Assembly (NCBI RefSeq): GCF_000014445.1
Contig: NC_008531.1
Location: forward strand, 527,001-591,000
Direction of reading: 5' to 3'
Source of the DNA: Leuconostoc mesenteroides subsp. mesenteroides ATCC 8293
GTDB lineage: Bacteria; Bacillota; Bacilli; Lactobacillales; Lactobacillaceae
Length of the DNA stretch: 64,000 nucleotides
In this document: piece by piece, positions 21,517 through 31,228 of the stretch
Position numbering within the stretch: the first letter of the stretch is position 1
Layout of the letters: every line of letters begins with the position of its first letter
Notes under the pieces: model-generated
Told to the model about the DNA's origin: nothing
Database searches by the model: none
The model's input: only the letters and a program-made list of their open reading frames with translations
Program-made: the position numbers and the translations under genes

Positions 21517-22370
21517 TGCCAAGCATGAAAAAGAAGATTGTTGTTAATAGTATTGTTGGTATTTTATTTATCGCACTGGTCGTTATGGCAGCTCTCTCTT
21601 TATCTAATAATTCCCAAAAAAGCAAAAGTACAGAACAGACAGTAGTGAAAACAGATCAATGGTCACGAATCAAGAGGGAAAAGCAAATTACGATTGGTCT
21701 AGATGATACATTTGTTCCAATGGGATTTCGCGATAAATCGGGTAAATTAGTAGGATTTGATGTTGATTTGGCAACCGCTGTGTTCAAGAGTTTGGGTATC
21801 AAGGTAAAGTGGCAACCCATTGATTGGTCAATGAAAGAAACAGAATTAAATACCGGAAACATTGATGCTATCTGGAACGGTTATACAATTACAGATGACC
21901 GGAAAAAGAAGGTTGCTTTTTCAACACCTTATCACAAGGCAACGCAAGTGCTTGTTACTTTAAAGAAAAGTAACATTAATAAGTTTTCTGATATGCAAGA
22001 TAAAGTATTGGGCGATCAAACAGCTTCAAGTGGTGATCAAACTTTTGCACAGTATCCTAAAGTTTTGAAACAATATGTTAAAGATCAAAAGGTTATTGGC
22101 TATGATACATTTGACAAAGCATTCAATGATTTGAATGCGAGTCGCATTGATGGGTTATTGATTGATGAAGACTATGCACGTTATTATGTTGCGCATCAGT
22201 CTAACCCAAATGATTACACAATCACAACAGGTGGTTTCCCAGTAAATGACAATGCAGTTGGCTTCCGCAAAGCAGATAAAAAATTACGACAAGCAGTAAA
22301 TAAAGAATTAAAAACTTATAAAAAAGACGGTCGTTTACAAAAATATAGTACGAAATGGTTTGGTAATTGA
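21516..22370 (+). CDS. amino-acid ABC transporter substrate-binding protein, no lipobox
   Basis: 284 residues. Family 3 extracellular solute-binding fold: ITIGLDDTFVPMGFRDKSG near residue 55, GFDVDLATAVFKSLG, and IDGLLIDEDYARYY. In Gram-positives this class is normally a lipoprotein. Here the N-terminal helix (VGILFIALVVMAALSLS) has no cysteine, so it is either membrane-anchored by that helix or released. GGAGG at 21501-21505 serves the ATG at 21516; a second ATG at 21525 is possible. Confidence 0.88.
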   Translation: MPSMKKKIVVNSIVGILFIALVVMAALSLSNNSQKSKSTEQTVVKTDQWSRIKREKQITIGLDDTFVPMGFRDKSGKLVGFDVDLATAVFKSLGIKVKWQPIDWSMKETELNTGNIDAIWNGYTITDDRKKKVAFSTPYHKATQVLVTLKKSNINKFSDMQDKVLGDQTASSGDQTFAQYPKVLKQYVKDQKVIGYDTFDKAFNDLNASRIDGLLIDEDYARYYVAHQSNPNDYTITTGGFPVNDNAVGFRKADKKLRQAVNKELKTYKKDGRLQKYSTKWFGN

Positions 22371-22380
22371 CACATACTTT

Positions 22381-22406
22381 AGCAGCACCGTAATGGTGCT
22401 GCTTTT
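22381..22406 (+). terminator. terminator of amino-acid transporter operon
   Basis: AGCAGCACC-GTAAT-GGTGCTGCT with TTTT tail. Confidence 0.85.
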
Positions 22407-22407
22407 A

Positions 22408-22416
22408 TGTTAGAAT
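22408..22416 (+). promoter_or_regulatory. extended -10 promoter for cls
   Basis: TG-T-TAGAAT directly behind the preceding terminator, 36 bases before the cls ATG. Confidence 0.55.
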
Positions 22417-22452
22417 GGTATTAATAGTTTTTGTTGCGCTGGGGAGGGCAGT

Positions 22453-23907
22453 ATGCTTAGGACATCTTTTTGGATTGTTATATTAATAGCATTGGTTATC
22501 AATACAATTATTTCATTTATTGCTGTTTTTCGGCAAAAACGTGAAATTGCTACAATTTGGGCATGGATGCTTGTGCTTTTGTTGTTACCTGTTGTAGGAT
22601 TTGCCATCTTCTTTTTGGCTGGTAGTCGTATTTCTAGTAAAAAGATATTTCGCCTACGGACCCAAGAACAACGTGGTTTAGATCAGATTGCTTTAAATCA
22701 AAAAAAACAGTTACAAGATATTGAGAACTTACTTCCTATTCCATACAGTGCAACAGAATTGTTGAAATTATTTTTATCATCTGATCGCGCAGTTTTGACA
22801 CGTGGTAATAAAATTACAATTTTTAGTGATGGACAAAAAAAGTTTGATAAATTATTCTCAGATATTAGGGCTGCAAAGGAACATATTCATTTAGAATATT
22901 TTTCTATTTTTGATGATAAAATAGGACATCAGCTAGTTGACCTATTAACTGAAAAAGCTGGTGAAGGTGTTGAAGTTCGCGTTATTTACGATCAGTTTGG
23001 TTCTCATGGACAACATCCTAAAATGTATAGACAATTACGTGCAGCTGGGGGTGTTGCTGTACCGTTCTTAATGCGACGCTTTCAGCTACTAACTTTGCGC
23101 TTCAACTTCAGAAATCACCGTAAAATTGCTATTATTGATGGTAAAATTGGATACATCGGCGGATTTAATGTCGGTGATCAATATATTGGTGAATCTAAAA
23201 AATTTGGTTATTGGCGTGATACTCATACTCGAATTATTGGGGATGCAGTATTATCATTGCAAAGTCGATTTTTAATGGATTGGAACGCCACCGCTGAAGG
23301 TAGAGAGTTATTGACCCAGACGACAAAGTACTTCCCTGAAAACTTCTCGTTACCAGGGAAGTCTATGGTTCAAATTGTTTCCAGTGGTCCTGATGACGAT
23401 ATGAAGCAGATCAAACAAGGTTACATGAGAATGTTTTCTTCTGCCCGTGAGAGCATAAGTATTCAAACCCCTTATTTCATTCCGGACGGTCCTGTGTTAG
23501 AAACGCTTGAAGTTGCTATTTTATCCGGGGTTAAGGTGAAATTAATGATACCTAATCAGCCCGATCATCCTTTAGTTTATCGGGCAACAGAATATTATGC
23601 TCAAGAATTAATTGATCTCGGCGCGACAGTTTACCGCTATGATGGTGGTTTTTTACATAGCAAGGTTGTGATCATTGATAACGAGGTAGCAACTGTCGGG
23701 TCAGCTAATATGGATATCCGTTCATTTTCTCTTAATTTTGAAGGCAACGCATTTATATATGATCCGGACTTTGCAGCTGATCTAGAAGATTTATTTGAGC
23801 AAGATGTATTAAAGTCCACAAAATTAACAATGGAATATTTTGAGAAACAGTCTGCCTGGATGAAGTTTAAGCAAAAGTTTAGTAGACTTTTCTCACCAAT
23901 ACTATGA
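22453..23907 (+). CDS. cls: cardiolipin synthase
   Basis: 484 residues. Two N-terminal transmembrane helices (PLDc_N), then two phospholipase D motifs: HRKIAIIDG near residue 220 and HSKVVIIDN near residue 398. It condenses two phosphatidylglycerols to cardiolipin. Ribosome site GGGGAGGG, unusually G-rich and complementary to the C-rich loops of the candidate sRNA at 50113. The stop overlaps the next gene (ATGA). Confidence 0.94.
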   Translation: MLRTSFWIVILIALVINTIISFIAVFRQKREIATIWAWMLVLLLLPVVGFAIFFLAGSRISSKKIFRLRTQEQRGLDQIALNQKKQLQDIENLLPIPYSATELLKLFLSSDRAVLTRGNKITIFSDGQKKFDKLFSDIRAAKEHIHLEYFSIFDDKIGHQLVDLLTEKAGEGVEVRVIYDQFGSHGQHPKMYRQLRAAGGVAVPFLMRRFQLLTLRFNFRNHRKIAIIDGKIGYIGGFNVGDQYIGESKKFGYWRDTHTRIIGDAVLSLQSRFLMDWNATAEGRELLTQTTKYFPENFSLPGKSMVQIVSSGPDDDMKQIKQGYMRMFSSARESISIQTPYFIPDGPVLETLEVAILSGVKVKLMIPNQPDHPLVYRATEYYAQELIDLGATVYRYDGGFLHSKVVIIDNEVATVGSANMDIRSFSLNFEGNAFIYDPDFAADLEDLFEQDVLKSTKLTMEYFEKQSAWMKFKQKFSRLFSPIL

Positions 23908-25169
23908 AAAAAACAATTATTAATCACGGCGCGAATCTTGTGATTCTGCCAACCACACAATTTAAAACATTGCACATCGCCGTTGATTTTTCAACAGCAG
24001 TTGAGCCTGAGAACATTAGTGCACGTGCATTAGTGTCTTATTTGACTGCTGTTAGCTCGGCACGTTATAAAACACAACAACAAGTGGCGCAAAAAACAAT
24101 TGATTTGTATGGTGCCCAATATCAAACTGATGTTTTCCGCATTGGTCAAACGCATCATGTACGCTTTACTTTGCAAATACCAGCACCCACCTACATAGTG
24201 GGTGGAAAACAGCTTCTGACCGAAGCTTTTGATTTTTTACGCGAGATGATATTTAATCCTTTGACGGAGAATCATGCATTCAATGAACAAGTATTTGCCA
24301 ATGAGCAGCAAAGCCTAATTAATGAACTTGCCAGCGTTAAAGATGATAAAAGTCGTTACGCGGTGGCTAAACTTCGTGAAATAACCTATGATAAATCTGG
24401 CATGCGTGTATCCGCTAGTGGTAATGAAGAGACTGTTGCTCATTTAAATCCATCTGGTGTTTATCAAGCTTATCAGAACATGATCAACGACGATGCTATG
24501 AATATCGTTGTGCTTGGTGATATTAATCAACAGCAAATTATTTCATTGTTAGAGAAGTGGCCGATTGTGCCACATCAAGCTAAGGAAGAAAAAGAGCCAT
24601 TTTATAGGCAAGCCTCTCGATTACATCTTAGTGAATTAGTTGAGCATAAAACTTCGATTAATCAGGCTATGCTTACCATGGCTTATCAATTAAATGTTAA
24701 ACCATTTGATGATCAGCGTTTTGCTGTTATGGTCATGAATTCGTTGTTGGGTGGTACGCCACTATCAAAATTATTTATGAATGTGCGCGAGAAGGAGTCA
24801 CTAGCATATAGCATCTATTCTCGTTGGCAACATGATACTGGATTTTTAACTATTGCGGCTGGCTTGGATACTACAAAAGTGCGTCAGACTGACACGATGA
24901 TACAAGAACAAATTAAAGCCGTTCAAGAGGGCGACTTTGACAATCAAACAGTTGATGCGATTAAGATGAGCTTAATTAGTGATTACTTAAGTCAACGTGA
25001 CTCACCTGCAAGTCAAATGGAAGTTGCTTTTTCTCGATTACTCACAAGAAGAGAAACGAGTGAACAGGAATGGATTGATCGCGTTAAGTCTGTGACTGCT
25101 GACGATATTCAAAATGCTGCTCAAAAGATATCGCTTCAAAGTCGTTATATATTATTGCCTGAGGTCTAA
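23904..25169 (+). CDS. M16-family protein YfmF-like, catalytically inactive partner
   Basis: 421 residues. M16 peptidase fold but no HxxEH zinc motif in the N-terminal half, so it is likely the non-catalytic half of a pair. The C-terminal R/Y-type motif (SLAYSIYSRWQHDTGFLTI) matches the M16 substrate-side domain. Homologues next to YfmH are linked to EF-P 5-aminopentanol modification in Bacillus. It starts inside the cls stop (ATGA). Confidence 0.85.
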   Translation: MKKTIINHGANLVILPTTQFKTLHIAVDFSTAVEPENISARALVSYLTAVSSARYKTQQQVAQKTIDLYGAQYQTDVFRIGQTHHVRFTLQIPAPTYIVGGKQLLTEAFDFLREMIFNPLTENHAFNEQVFANEQQSLINELASVKDDKSRYAVAKLREITYDKSGMRVSASGNEETVAHLNPSGVYQAYQNMINDDAMNIVVLGDINQQQIISLLEKWPIVPHQAKEEKEPFYRQASRLHLSELVEHKTSINQAMLTMAYQLNVKPFDDQRFAVMVMNSLLGGTPLSKLFMNVREKESLAYSIYSRWQHDTGFLTIAAGLDTTKVRQTDTMIQEQIKAVQEGDFDNQTVDAIKMSLISDYLSQRDSPASQMEVAFSRLLTRRETSEQEWIDRVKSVTADDIQNAAQKISLQSRYILLPEV

Positions 25170-25170
25170 T

Positions 25171-26442
25171 ATGAAAACAAAACATTATCTAAAGCTAAAA
25201 GAAGATGTGATTACAGAAACGTTAGATAATGGTCTGTCAATAGTGATGGTTCCGAAGTCTAATTACCATAAAACTTTTGCTGTGTTAACAACGGCTTATG
25301 GTGCGTTAGAGCAAAAATTTGCTATCGATGATGCACAACCAATTCAGATTCCTGCTGGCACAGCACATTTTCTGGAGCACAAACTATTTGAAAAAGAAAA
25401 TGAAGATGCATTCGCAAGATTTGGTGAATTGGGGGCTGATGCTAATGCATTTACCAATGCTTATCAAACAAGTTATCTGTTTTCAACTACTCAAAACTTA
25501 ATACCAGCCTTAACACATTTATTAGATTTTGTTCAAACGCCTTATTTTTCAAAACAAACAGTAGAAAAAGAACAAGGAATTATTGGGCAAGAAATACAAA
25601 TGTATGATGATGACCCTAATTGGGCACTCTATATGGGATTGTTAAATACATTATATCCTGACTCGTCAATTGCTAAAGATATCGCTGGAACCCGTGAAAC
25701 GATTGCAACCATCACACCTGAACTACTATACGCTATTCATTCTGCATTTTATCAACCTACACAGCTGACACTACACATTGTGGGGCATTTTAATCCTGAA
25801 GAAATATTAGCAGTTGTTAAAGATAATCAATTCAAAAAAGATTTACGTCCTAAAAAGTTAACCCGTTTCCAGGAAAAAAATTTACCAGCAAAAGAACAAC
25901 AATCAGAACGCTACTTTAATGTTTCGCGTCCTAAAGTTGCCTTTGGTATCCGACTTGATCAGAATCAGGTCGCTGGTATAGAAGCAACCAAACGTATTTT
26001 AATTGCTGATATTTTGGATGATTTATTGTTTGGCGAGCAAACAGATTGGTATCAGAATTTATATAGTCATGGTATTATTGATACAGAATTTAACACATCA
26101 TTTGATATTATAAAACATTATCAGTATGTGAGTTTTTTTGCGGAAACGGACGATTATGACATTCTGACGCAAGAAATTCAAAGTCAAATTGACGATTATC
26201 AAAATGTTTTAGAAAACCAACAAAATGCTTTTGAGTCACTACGAAGAGCTACAGTTGGCGAGGGGATCCAGAAATTGAATTCCTTAGAAAATATGGCTTT
26301 GCAAGGTGATGATGTCTTGTTTGGAACTAATCTTTTTGATAAGATAGAGTTGTTACAAGATTTAACATTTGATGACATTCTTGTAACAGCGGATAAAATA
26401 TATCGAAATGCTACGTTGCAACGATTTGTGTTGCATAAGTAG
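25171..26442 (+). CDS. M16-family zinc peptidase, YfmH-like
   Basis: 423 residues. Zinc motif HFLEH near residue 68 with the downstream Glu in EKEQGIIGQE, so this is the catalytic member of the pair. Start at 25171, one base after the previous stop, with GAGG before it; upstream in-frame codons lie within the previous gene. The yfmF-yfmH-rodZ-like-pgsA order is the conserved Firmicutes arrangement. Confidence 0.88.
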   Translation: MKTKHYLKLKEDVITETLDNGLSIVMVPKSNYHKTFAVLTTAYGALEQKFAIDDAQPIQIPAGTAHFLEHKLFEKENEDAFARFGELGADANAFTNAYQTSYLFSTTQNLIPALTHLLDFVQTPYFSKQTVEKEQGIIGQEIQMYDDDPNWALYMGLLNTLYPDSSIAKDIAGTRETIATITPELLYAIHSAFYQPTQLTLHIVGHFNPEEILAVVKDNQFKKDLRPKKLTRFQEKNLPAKEQQSERYFNVSRPKVAFGIRLDQNQVAGIEATKRILIADILDDLLFGEQTDWYQNLYSHGIIDTEFNTSFDIIKHYQYVSFFAETDDYDILTQEIQSQIDDYQNVLENQQNAFESLRRATVGEGIQKLNSLENMALQGDDVLFGTNLFDKIELLQDLTFDDILVTADKIYRNATLQRFVLHK

Positions 26443-26456
26443 TCTTGTGGGCTATT

Positions 26457-27332
26457 ATGAATGAAACTTTAACAAATCAAATAGGCGAGCAACTTAAGGC
26501 TGCTCGCTTAGAAAAACAATTATCATTGGATGATATCCAAGAAATTACAAAAATCCAACGCCGGTATTTATCAGCTATTGAAGAAAACAATCTTAGCGTT
26601 TTACCTGGTGATTTTTACGTTCGTGCTTTTATTCGGCAATATGCATTAGCTGTTGGGTTACATCCCGATGAGTTATTAGGAGAAACAAAACCAATTTCTA
26701 TGTCTCGAACTAGCGACTTGAGCCGGGCACACAGGGATAATGATGGTATTGTTCGTGCTGGGATAGATAATACCCCAACAGCAAGATCACGGTTGGCAAA
26801 CTCTATGCCAACAATTGGTTTAGGGCTATTGATTCTTGTGGCTTTAATAGTTATTTGGTTTGTATTGACACACATAGGAACCAATTCTCAACAGACATCT
26901 AACGGCGGTAATATCTCTGTTTCTACTTCTGAGGTTTCCAAATCCTCTAGTAAATCATCAGCATCGAAGTCATCTGCTTCTAGTTCCAGTGAGGAATCCT
27001 CGATACTTGATTTAGGTACACCAGAAACAAATACAAGTTTGCAGACGACAATCTATAATTTGTCTAATGAAAATACTAAAAAGCATACAGTTGTTATAAC
27101 AGCAAAGAACACAGGTACTTCAGTTAAGGTCAATGATGCTAGTAGTAACATTTTACTAAATGAAACATTGGCTAGTGGCAGTAAAACAGTAGAAATTCCA
27201 TCGGGAACAACGGCATTTAATCTACAATTTTCTAATGTTAATAATGCTTCAGTTACAGTTGATGGACAAAATGTCGAAGTAAGTGGTGCAACAACATCAT
27301 TTTGGAATGTGCTTTTTAATCTCAATAAATAA
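26457..27332 (+). CDS. RodZ-like HTH membrane protein (YmfM)
   Basis: 291 residues. N-terminal Xre-type helix-turn-helix (about residues 8-75: LKAARLEKQLSLDDIQEITK), one transmembrane helix (about 122-142), a Ser-rich linker and a C-terminal DUF4115 beta domain. RodZ binds MreB and helps position wall synthesis. Start at 26457; an alternative upstream codon at 26445 lacks support. The stop is followed 10 bp later by pgsA. Confidence 0.85.
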   Translation: MNETLTNQIGEQLKAARLEKQLSLDDIQEITKIQRRYLSAIEENNLSVLPGDFYVRAFIRQYALAVGLHPDELLGETKPISMSRTSDLSRAHRDNDGIVRAGIDNTPTARSRLANSMPTIGLGLLILVALIVIWFVLTHIGTNSQQTSNGGNISVSTSEVSKSSSKSSASKSSASSSSEESSILDLGTPETNTSLQTTIYNLSNENTKKHTVVITAKNTGTSVKVNDASSNILLNETLASGSKTVEIPSGTTAFNLQFSNVNNASVTVDGQNVEVSGATTSFWNVLFNLNK

Positions 27333-27342
27333 AGGATGTATC

Positions 27343-27924
27343 ATGAATTTACCCAATAAACTAACTGTTTTCAGAATTATTTTAATTCCAGTATTTATTT
27401 TATTGCTGACAGTACCATATGCTTGGTCTAATATCAGCTTTTTAGGAGCAACCATGCCCGTTAATTGGTTGATTGCCGCTGTTGTATTTGCAATAGCCTC
27501 TGCAACTGACTTCTTGGACGGTCAGATAGCTCGTAGCCAGCATTTAGTTACCAATTTTGGAAAGTTTGCGGATCCTTTGGCTGACAAACTTTTGGTTATG
27601 ACAGCGTTGATTTTCTTAACGAGCTTCAATGTTGTCCCAGCTTGGATGACTGCGGTTATCGTTATTCGAGAGTTAGCCGTTACAGGTTTACGTACACTAA
27701 TTGTTGAAAACAATGGCAAGGTTTTGGCAGCACAGATGCCAGGAAAGATAAAAACATTTTCACAAATGTTTGCTATTTTCTTCTTATATATTCACAACGC
27801 GCCATTTTCCATTATTAATTTTCCTATTGGGGATGTCTTATTGTGGGTTGCTGTTATCTTTACAATTTATTCTGGTATCGATTATTTTTGGCAAAATAGA
27901 AATGTCTTTTCTGATGGTATGTAA
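27343..27924 (+). CDS. pgsA: CDP-diacylglycerol-glycerol-3-phosphate 3-phosphatidyltransferase
   Basis: 193 residues. Makes phosphatidylglycerophosphate, first step to phosphatidylglycerol. CDP-alcohol transferase motif DFLDGQIAR...GKFADPLADK near residues 62-85 is intact; four or more transmembrane helices. AAAGGA precedes the ATG at 27343. Together with cls it completes the anionic phospholipid path. cinA, often between pgsA and recA, is absent. Confidence 0.94.
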   Translation: MNLPNKLTVFRIILIPVFILLLTVPYAWSNISFLGATMPVNWLIAAVVFAIASATDFLDGQIARSQHLVTNFGKFADPLADKLLVMTALIFLTSFNVVPAWMTAVIVIRELAVTGLRTLIVENNGKVLAAQMPGKIKTFSQMFAIFFLYIHNAPFSIINFPIGDVLLWVAVIFTIYSGIDYFWQNRNVFSDGM

Positions 27925-27929
27925 GGAAC

Positions 27930-27954
27930 TAAAAGCGCTTTTAGCGCTTTTTTC
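27930..27954 (+). terminator. terminator of pgsA
   Basis: AAAAGCGCT-TTT-AGCGCTTTTTT. Confidence 0.8.
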
Positions 27955-27982
27955 GTATAATCAAGAAGAAAGCAAACAGAAA

Positions 27983-27996
27983 CGAACAAATGTTCG
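27983..27996. promoter_or_regulatory. SOS box (LexA operator) of recA
   Basis: CGAAC-AAAT-GTTCG, a perfect palindrome matching the Gram-positive SOS consensus. It lies 8 bp behind the recA -35 box. Confidence 0.92.
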
Positions 27997-28004
27997 AAAA
28001 GCAC

Positions 28005-28033
28005 TTGCTTTTGACTCGCGAAAAAGGTACACT
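28005..28033 (+). promoter_or_regulatory. recA promoter
   Basis: TTGCTT (28005-28010), 17-base spacer, TACACT (28028-28033). Start near 28040. Confidence 0.65.
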
Positions 28034-28063
28034 AATCAAGTAAGATAAAAGGAGTTAGCCGCA

Positions 28064-29221
28064 ATGGTAGCAAAGAAAACGACTAAAAAAGACGATCAAG
28101 CAAAGAAAGATGGTCGTCGAGCCGCGCTAGATGAAGCGCTAAAGAAAATTGAAAAGAACTTTGGGAAAGGTTCAGTGATGACGTTAGGAGATAACGCGCT
28201 AACGCAGATCGAAACGATCCCTTCTGGTTCTGTTAAAATTGATGTTGCTTTGGGTGTTGGTGGCTATCCCAAGGGGCGTATTATTGAAGTATACGGTCCA
28301 GAATCATCAGGTAAAACAACCATCGCACTTCATGCAGTTGCTGAAGTTCAAAAGCAAGGCGGAACGGCTGCCTATATTGATGCTGAAAATGCTTTGGACG
28401 TTAAATATGCTGAAGCCCTCGGCGTTAAAAAAGACGAATTACTTTTGTCACAACCGGATACAGGCGAACAGGGATTAGAAATTGCTGATGCTTTGGTACA
28501 ATCAGGTGCCGTAGATATGATTGTTGTTGACTCAGTTGCTGCATTAGTACCTCGTGCCGAAATCGAAGGTGAAATGGGTGATGCGCACGTTGGATTGCAA
28601 GCTCGTTTAATGAGTCAAGCACTACGTAAGTTAGCAGGAACCCTGAACCGAACGGGAACAATTGCTATTTTCATCAATCAAATTCGTGAAAAAGTCGGCG
28701 TAATGTTTGGAAACCCAGAAACTACACCCGGTGGTCGTGCACTAAAGTTTTATTCGACAGTACGTTTAGAAGTTAGACGTTCAACACAAATTAAAGACGG
28801 TACTGATGTCACTGGTAATTTGACAAAAGTTAAAATTGTTAAAAACAAGGTGGCTCCACCATTCAAAGTTGCTGAAGTTGATATTATGTATGGCCATGGT
28901 ATTTCACAAACTGGTGAAATTCTTGATCTCGCTGTTGATCAAGATATTATCGACAAAGCAGGTGCATGGTATGCTTACGAAGGTGAACGAATTGGTCAAG
29001 GGCGTGAGAAAGCTAAAGACTATTTGGATGATCCTGAGCATGCCGCATTGCGACAAGAACTATATGTCAAGGTGCGTCAAGCATATGGTATTGATTCTAA
29101 TGCGAATGGTACTGCCGTTTCAAATACGGAGGCTCAAGCAGAAAAATCTGATGAGCAAATTAATCTGCCGGATTTGGATACAACGACTGATGATTCTTTA
29201 ACGGACGAACCAATTGTATAA
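28064..29221 (+). CDS. recA: recombinase RecA
   Basis: 385 residues. Strand-exchange ATPase and LexA co-protease. Walker [10 protein letters not shown] near residue 81, Walker [12 protein letters not shown]1/L2 loops and the acidic C-terminal tail are present. AAAAGGAG precedes the ATG. Regulated by the SOS box upstream. Confidence 0.98.
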   Translation: MVAKKTTKKDDQAKKDGRRAALDEALKKIEKNFGKGSVMTLGDNALTQIETIPSGSVKIDVALGVGGYPKGRIIEVYGPESSGKTTIALHAVAEVQKQGGTAAYIDAENALDVKYAEALGVKKDELLLSQPDTGEQGLEIADALVQSGAVDMIVVDSVAALVPRAEIEGEMGDAHVGLQARLMSQALRKLAGTLNRTGTIAIFINQIREKVGVMFGNPETTPGGRALKFYSTVRLEVRRSTQIKDGTDVTGNLTKVKIVKNKVAPPFKVAEVDIMYGHGISQTGEILDLAVDQDIIDKAGAWYAYEGERIGQGREKAKDYLDDPEHAALRQELYVKVRQAYGIDSNANGTAVSNTEAQAEKSDEQINLPDLDTTTDDSLTDEPIV

Positions 29222-29237
29222 ATTACGTAAATATTGA

Positions 29238-29267
29238 GAAAAACGTTAGGTCGTTTTTCTTTTTTTT
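29238..29267 (+). terminator. terminator of recA
   Basis: GAAAAACG-TTAGGT-CGTTTTTC followed by eight T. Confidence 0.85.
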
Positions 29268-29303
29268 GTTACAATGCAAGTATAGAAACGCATGGAGATA
29301 GAC

Positions 29304-29996
29304 ATGACTAAGATACTTGTTGTTGATGATGAAACGGCAATTGCAACGCTGCTGCAATACAATTTGCAACAGAATGGTTACGAAGTAACAGTTGCATCGG
29401 ATGGTTTATCCGCTTATCAAAAGGCAAAAGAGCAACAATTCAATGCAATATTGTTGGATCTAATGCTGCCAGAAATGGATGGCATGACCGTTTTAAAGCA
29501 GTTACGTCAAGATAAAGTTAGCACACCAATAATTTTGGTGACTGCAAAAGGGGATGAGTTTGATCGTGTGCTTGGCTTAGAATTAGGTGCAGATGATTAT
29601 ATCACTAAGCCTTTCAGCCCTCGAGAAGTTGTAGCAAGACTAAAAGCTGTATTACGTCGTTCACAAGTTAGTACAGATACCAACAAAACGGACGAAATGG
29701 TTATTTCTATACAAGATTTGCTCATCAATGATAGCAAAAAAACAGTTATGAAAGAAAATATTGTTTTGTCCTTAACGCCACGGGAATATGATTTATTATT
29801 ATATTTTGCACAGCGATTGGGACGTGTAATTGATCGTGAAACAATTTTGACGGCTGTGTGGGGATATGAATATACTGGCGAAAGCCGTATGGTAGATATG
29901 CATATCAGTAACTTACGAGATAAGATTGAGTCAAATCCAAAGGCGCCTAAAATATTGAAAACAGTTCGCGGATTTGGATATACTATGACGAATTAG
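29304..29996 (+). CDS. phoP: response regulator PhoP-like (OmpR family)
   Basis: 230 residues. Receiver domain with acidic pocket VDDE and phospho-Asp in ILLDLMLPE (about residue 53), switch Thr and Lys (TKPFSPREV), then an OmpR-type winged helix (GESRMVDMHISNLRDKIE). Start at 29304 with GGAGA at 29294; the in-frame ATG at 29292 overlaps that site. Its location with pstS, phoR and pstSCAB identifies it as the phosphate-starvation regulator. Confidence 0.9.
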   Translation: MTKILVVDDETAIATLLQYNLQQNGYEVTVASDGLSAYQKAKEQQFNAILLDLMLPEMDGMTVLKQLRQDKVSTPIILVTAKGDEFDRVLGLELGADDYITKPFSPREVVARLKAVLRRSQVSTDTNKTDEMVISIQDLLINDSKKTVMKENIVLSLTPREYDLLLYFAQRLGRVIDRETILTAVWGYEYTGESRMVDMHISNLRDKIESNPKAPKILKTVRGFGYTMTN

Positions 29997-30030
29997 TGTT
30001 TTCATAAGACATATGTGGCGTTATTATAGT

Positions 30031-30080
30031 AAATGGCAAACTGTAGACATAGCGTCGGAGGTGAGCCATTTTTGTTTTTG
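30031..30080 (+). terminator. possible terminator of phoP
   Basis: AAATGGC pairs with GCCATTT across a 27-base loop, followed by TTTGTTTTTG. The long loop makes it weak. Confidence 0.4.
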
Positions 30081-30090
30081 TAAATTTTTC

Positions 30091-30106
30091 TTTACACGCA
30101 TTTACA
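30091..30106 (+). promoter_or_regulatory. PHO-box-like repeats before pstS1
   Basis: Two TTTACA hexamers start 10 bases apart (30091 and 30101), with a reversed copy at 30079. They resemble PhoP boxes but the period is 10, not 11, and they are about 130 bp from the ATG. A later 5'-UTR stem (AAACAAGG at 30165 with CCTTGTTT at 30200) lies between them and pstS1. Confidence 0.45.
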
Positions 30107-30236
30107 AGAATGCGACCAAATTGTGGCGTGTTTCATAACATAACTCCCGTAATATATAAGTTGTAAACAAGGAGCGGCACCCAAGAGCCTCTACTACAAC
30201 CTTGTTTCACTACATATTTCTAAGGGAGAAATCTTC

Positions 30237-31145
30237 ATGAACAAAAAGATTGTAGGAATTATTGGTGGTATAGTGGTCATTGCGGCTGGAATAGCCTTGT
30301 ATACTTCTGCTAATGATAAGTCCAGCGATAATAAAACAAGTACGACGTCATCTTCTAATGTTAGTGGAAAAGTGTTATCGTTAGGATCAACAGCATTACA
30401 GCCTTTAGCAGAGCAAGTTGCTAAGTCATTCCAAGAGAAAAATCCTAATGTAACAATTACAGTGCAAGGTGGTGGATCGGGTGCCGGGTTAAGTCAAGTA
30501 TCTGATGGATCAGCACAAATTGGTAACTCAGATGTGTTTGCTGAAGAAAAAGATGGTATTGACGCCACTAAACTAGTGGATCATAAAGTAGCTGTGGTTG
30601 GTATTGCGCCAGTTGTGAATAGTGATGTGCAGATCACGAGTTTAACAAAAGAACAGTTGCGTAATATTTTTACTGGTAAGGTAACAAATTGGAAAGAAGT
30701 TGGTGGTAACGATGAAAAAATTGTCGTTATCAATCGTGCAACTGGGTCAGGAACACGGGCTGTTTTTGAAAAAAATATCTTGGACGGTCAGGATGCTGTA
30801 CAAGCGACCGAACAAGATTCCAATGGCACGGTGCAAAAGATTGTCAAAACAACACCAGGATCGATTTCGTACCTGGCATTTGCTTACCTCGACTCTGACG
30901 GTATTAAGGCACTGGACTTAAATAAAGTTCATCCTAATAAAAAAAATGTTGAAGATAATTCATGGCCAATTTGGGCTTACGAACACATGTACACTAAGGG
31001 GAAGCCAACTGGGGCTACTAAGTCATTCTTAGAGTACTTCACGACCAAAGAGGTTCAAAAAAATATTGTACCTAAGCTAGGATACATTGGATTAACAGAT
31101 ATGAAAGTCACTCGCGATGCAAGTGGTAAAGTGACAGATAAATAA
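30237..31145 (+). CDS. pstS: phosphate-binding protein PstS (copy 1), no lipobox
   Basis: 302 residues. Periplasmic-type phosphate receptor. GSTALQPL, GGGSGAGLSQV, GNSDVFAEEKDG, TGKVTNWKEVGG and GSGTRAVFE are the PstS phosphate-contact motifs. It has an N-terminal hydrophobic segment without cysteine, then a Ser/Thr-rich linker, so it is anchored by the helix rather than by lipid. GGGAG at about 30223. It is inserted between phoP and phoR, which is unusual. Very similar in motifs to the second copy at 32710. Confidence 0.93.
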   Translation: MNKKIVGIIGGIVVIAAGIALYTSANDKSSDNKTSTTSSSNVSGKVLSLGSTALQPLAEQVAKSFQEKNPNVTITVQGGGSGAGLSQVSDGSAQIGNSDVFAEEKDGIDATKLVDHKVAVVGIAPVVNSDVQITSLTKEQLRNIFTGKVTNWKEVGGNDEKIVVINRATGSGTRAVFEKNILDGQDAVQATEQDSNGTVQKIVKTTPGSISYLAFAYLDSDGIKALDLNKVHPNKKNVEDNSWPIWAYEHMYTKGKPTGATKSFLEYFTTKEVQKNIVPKLGYIGLTDMKVTRDASGKVTDK

Positions 31146-31160
31146 GTATATTTGATAAGG

Positions 31161-31184
31161 ACAAGCAGAGTGCTTGTTTTTTTG
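31161..31184 (+). terminator. terminator of pstS1
   Basis: ACAAGCA-GAG-TGCTTGT followed by seven T. Confidence 0.85.
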
Positions 31185-31213
31185 TGCGTTACCGTTATGC
31201 AAATTCAAAACCA

Positions 31214-31222
31214 TGATAGAAT
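31214..31222 (+). promoter_or_regulatory. extended -10 promoter for phoR, leaderless
   Basis: TG-A-TAGAAT ends 6 bases before the phoR ATG, so transcription is predicted to start at or next to the A of the start codon (31229). No Shine-Dalgarno is present. Confidence 0.5.
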
Positions 31223-31228
31223 AAACTT

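Noticed and set aside
30011..30136. 41-codon ORF in the pstS1 leader
   Set aside because: No ribosome site, odd composition, and it overlaps the possible phoP terminator and the TTTACA repeats. Likely chance.
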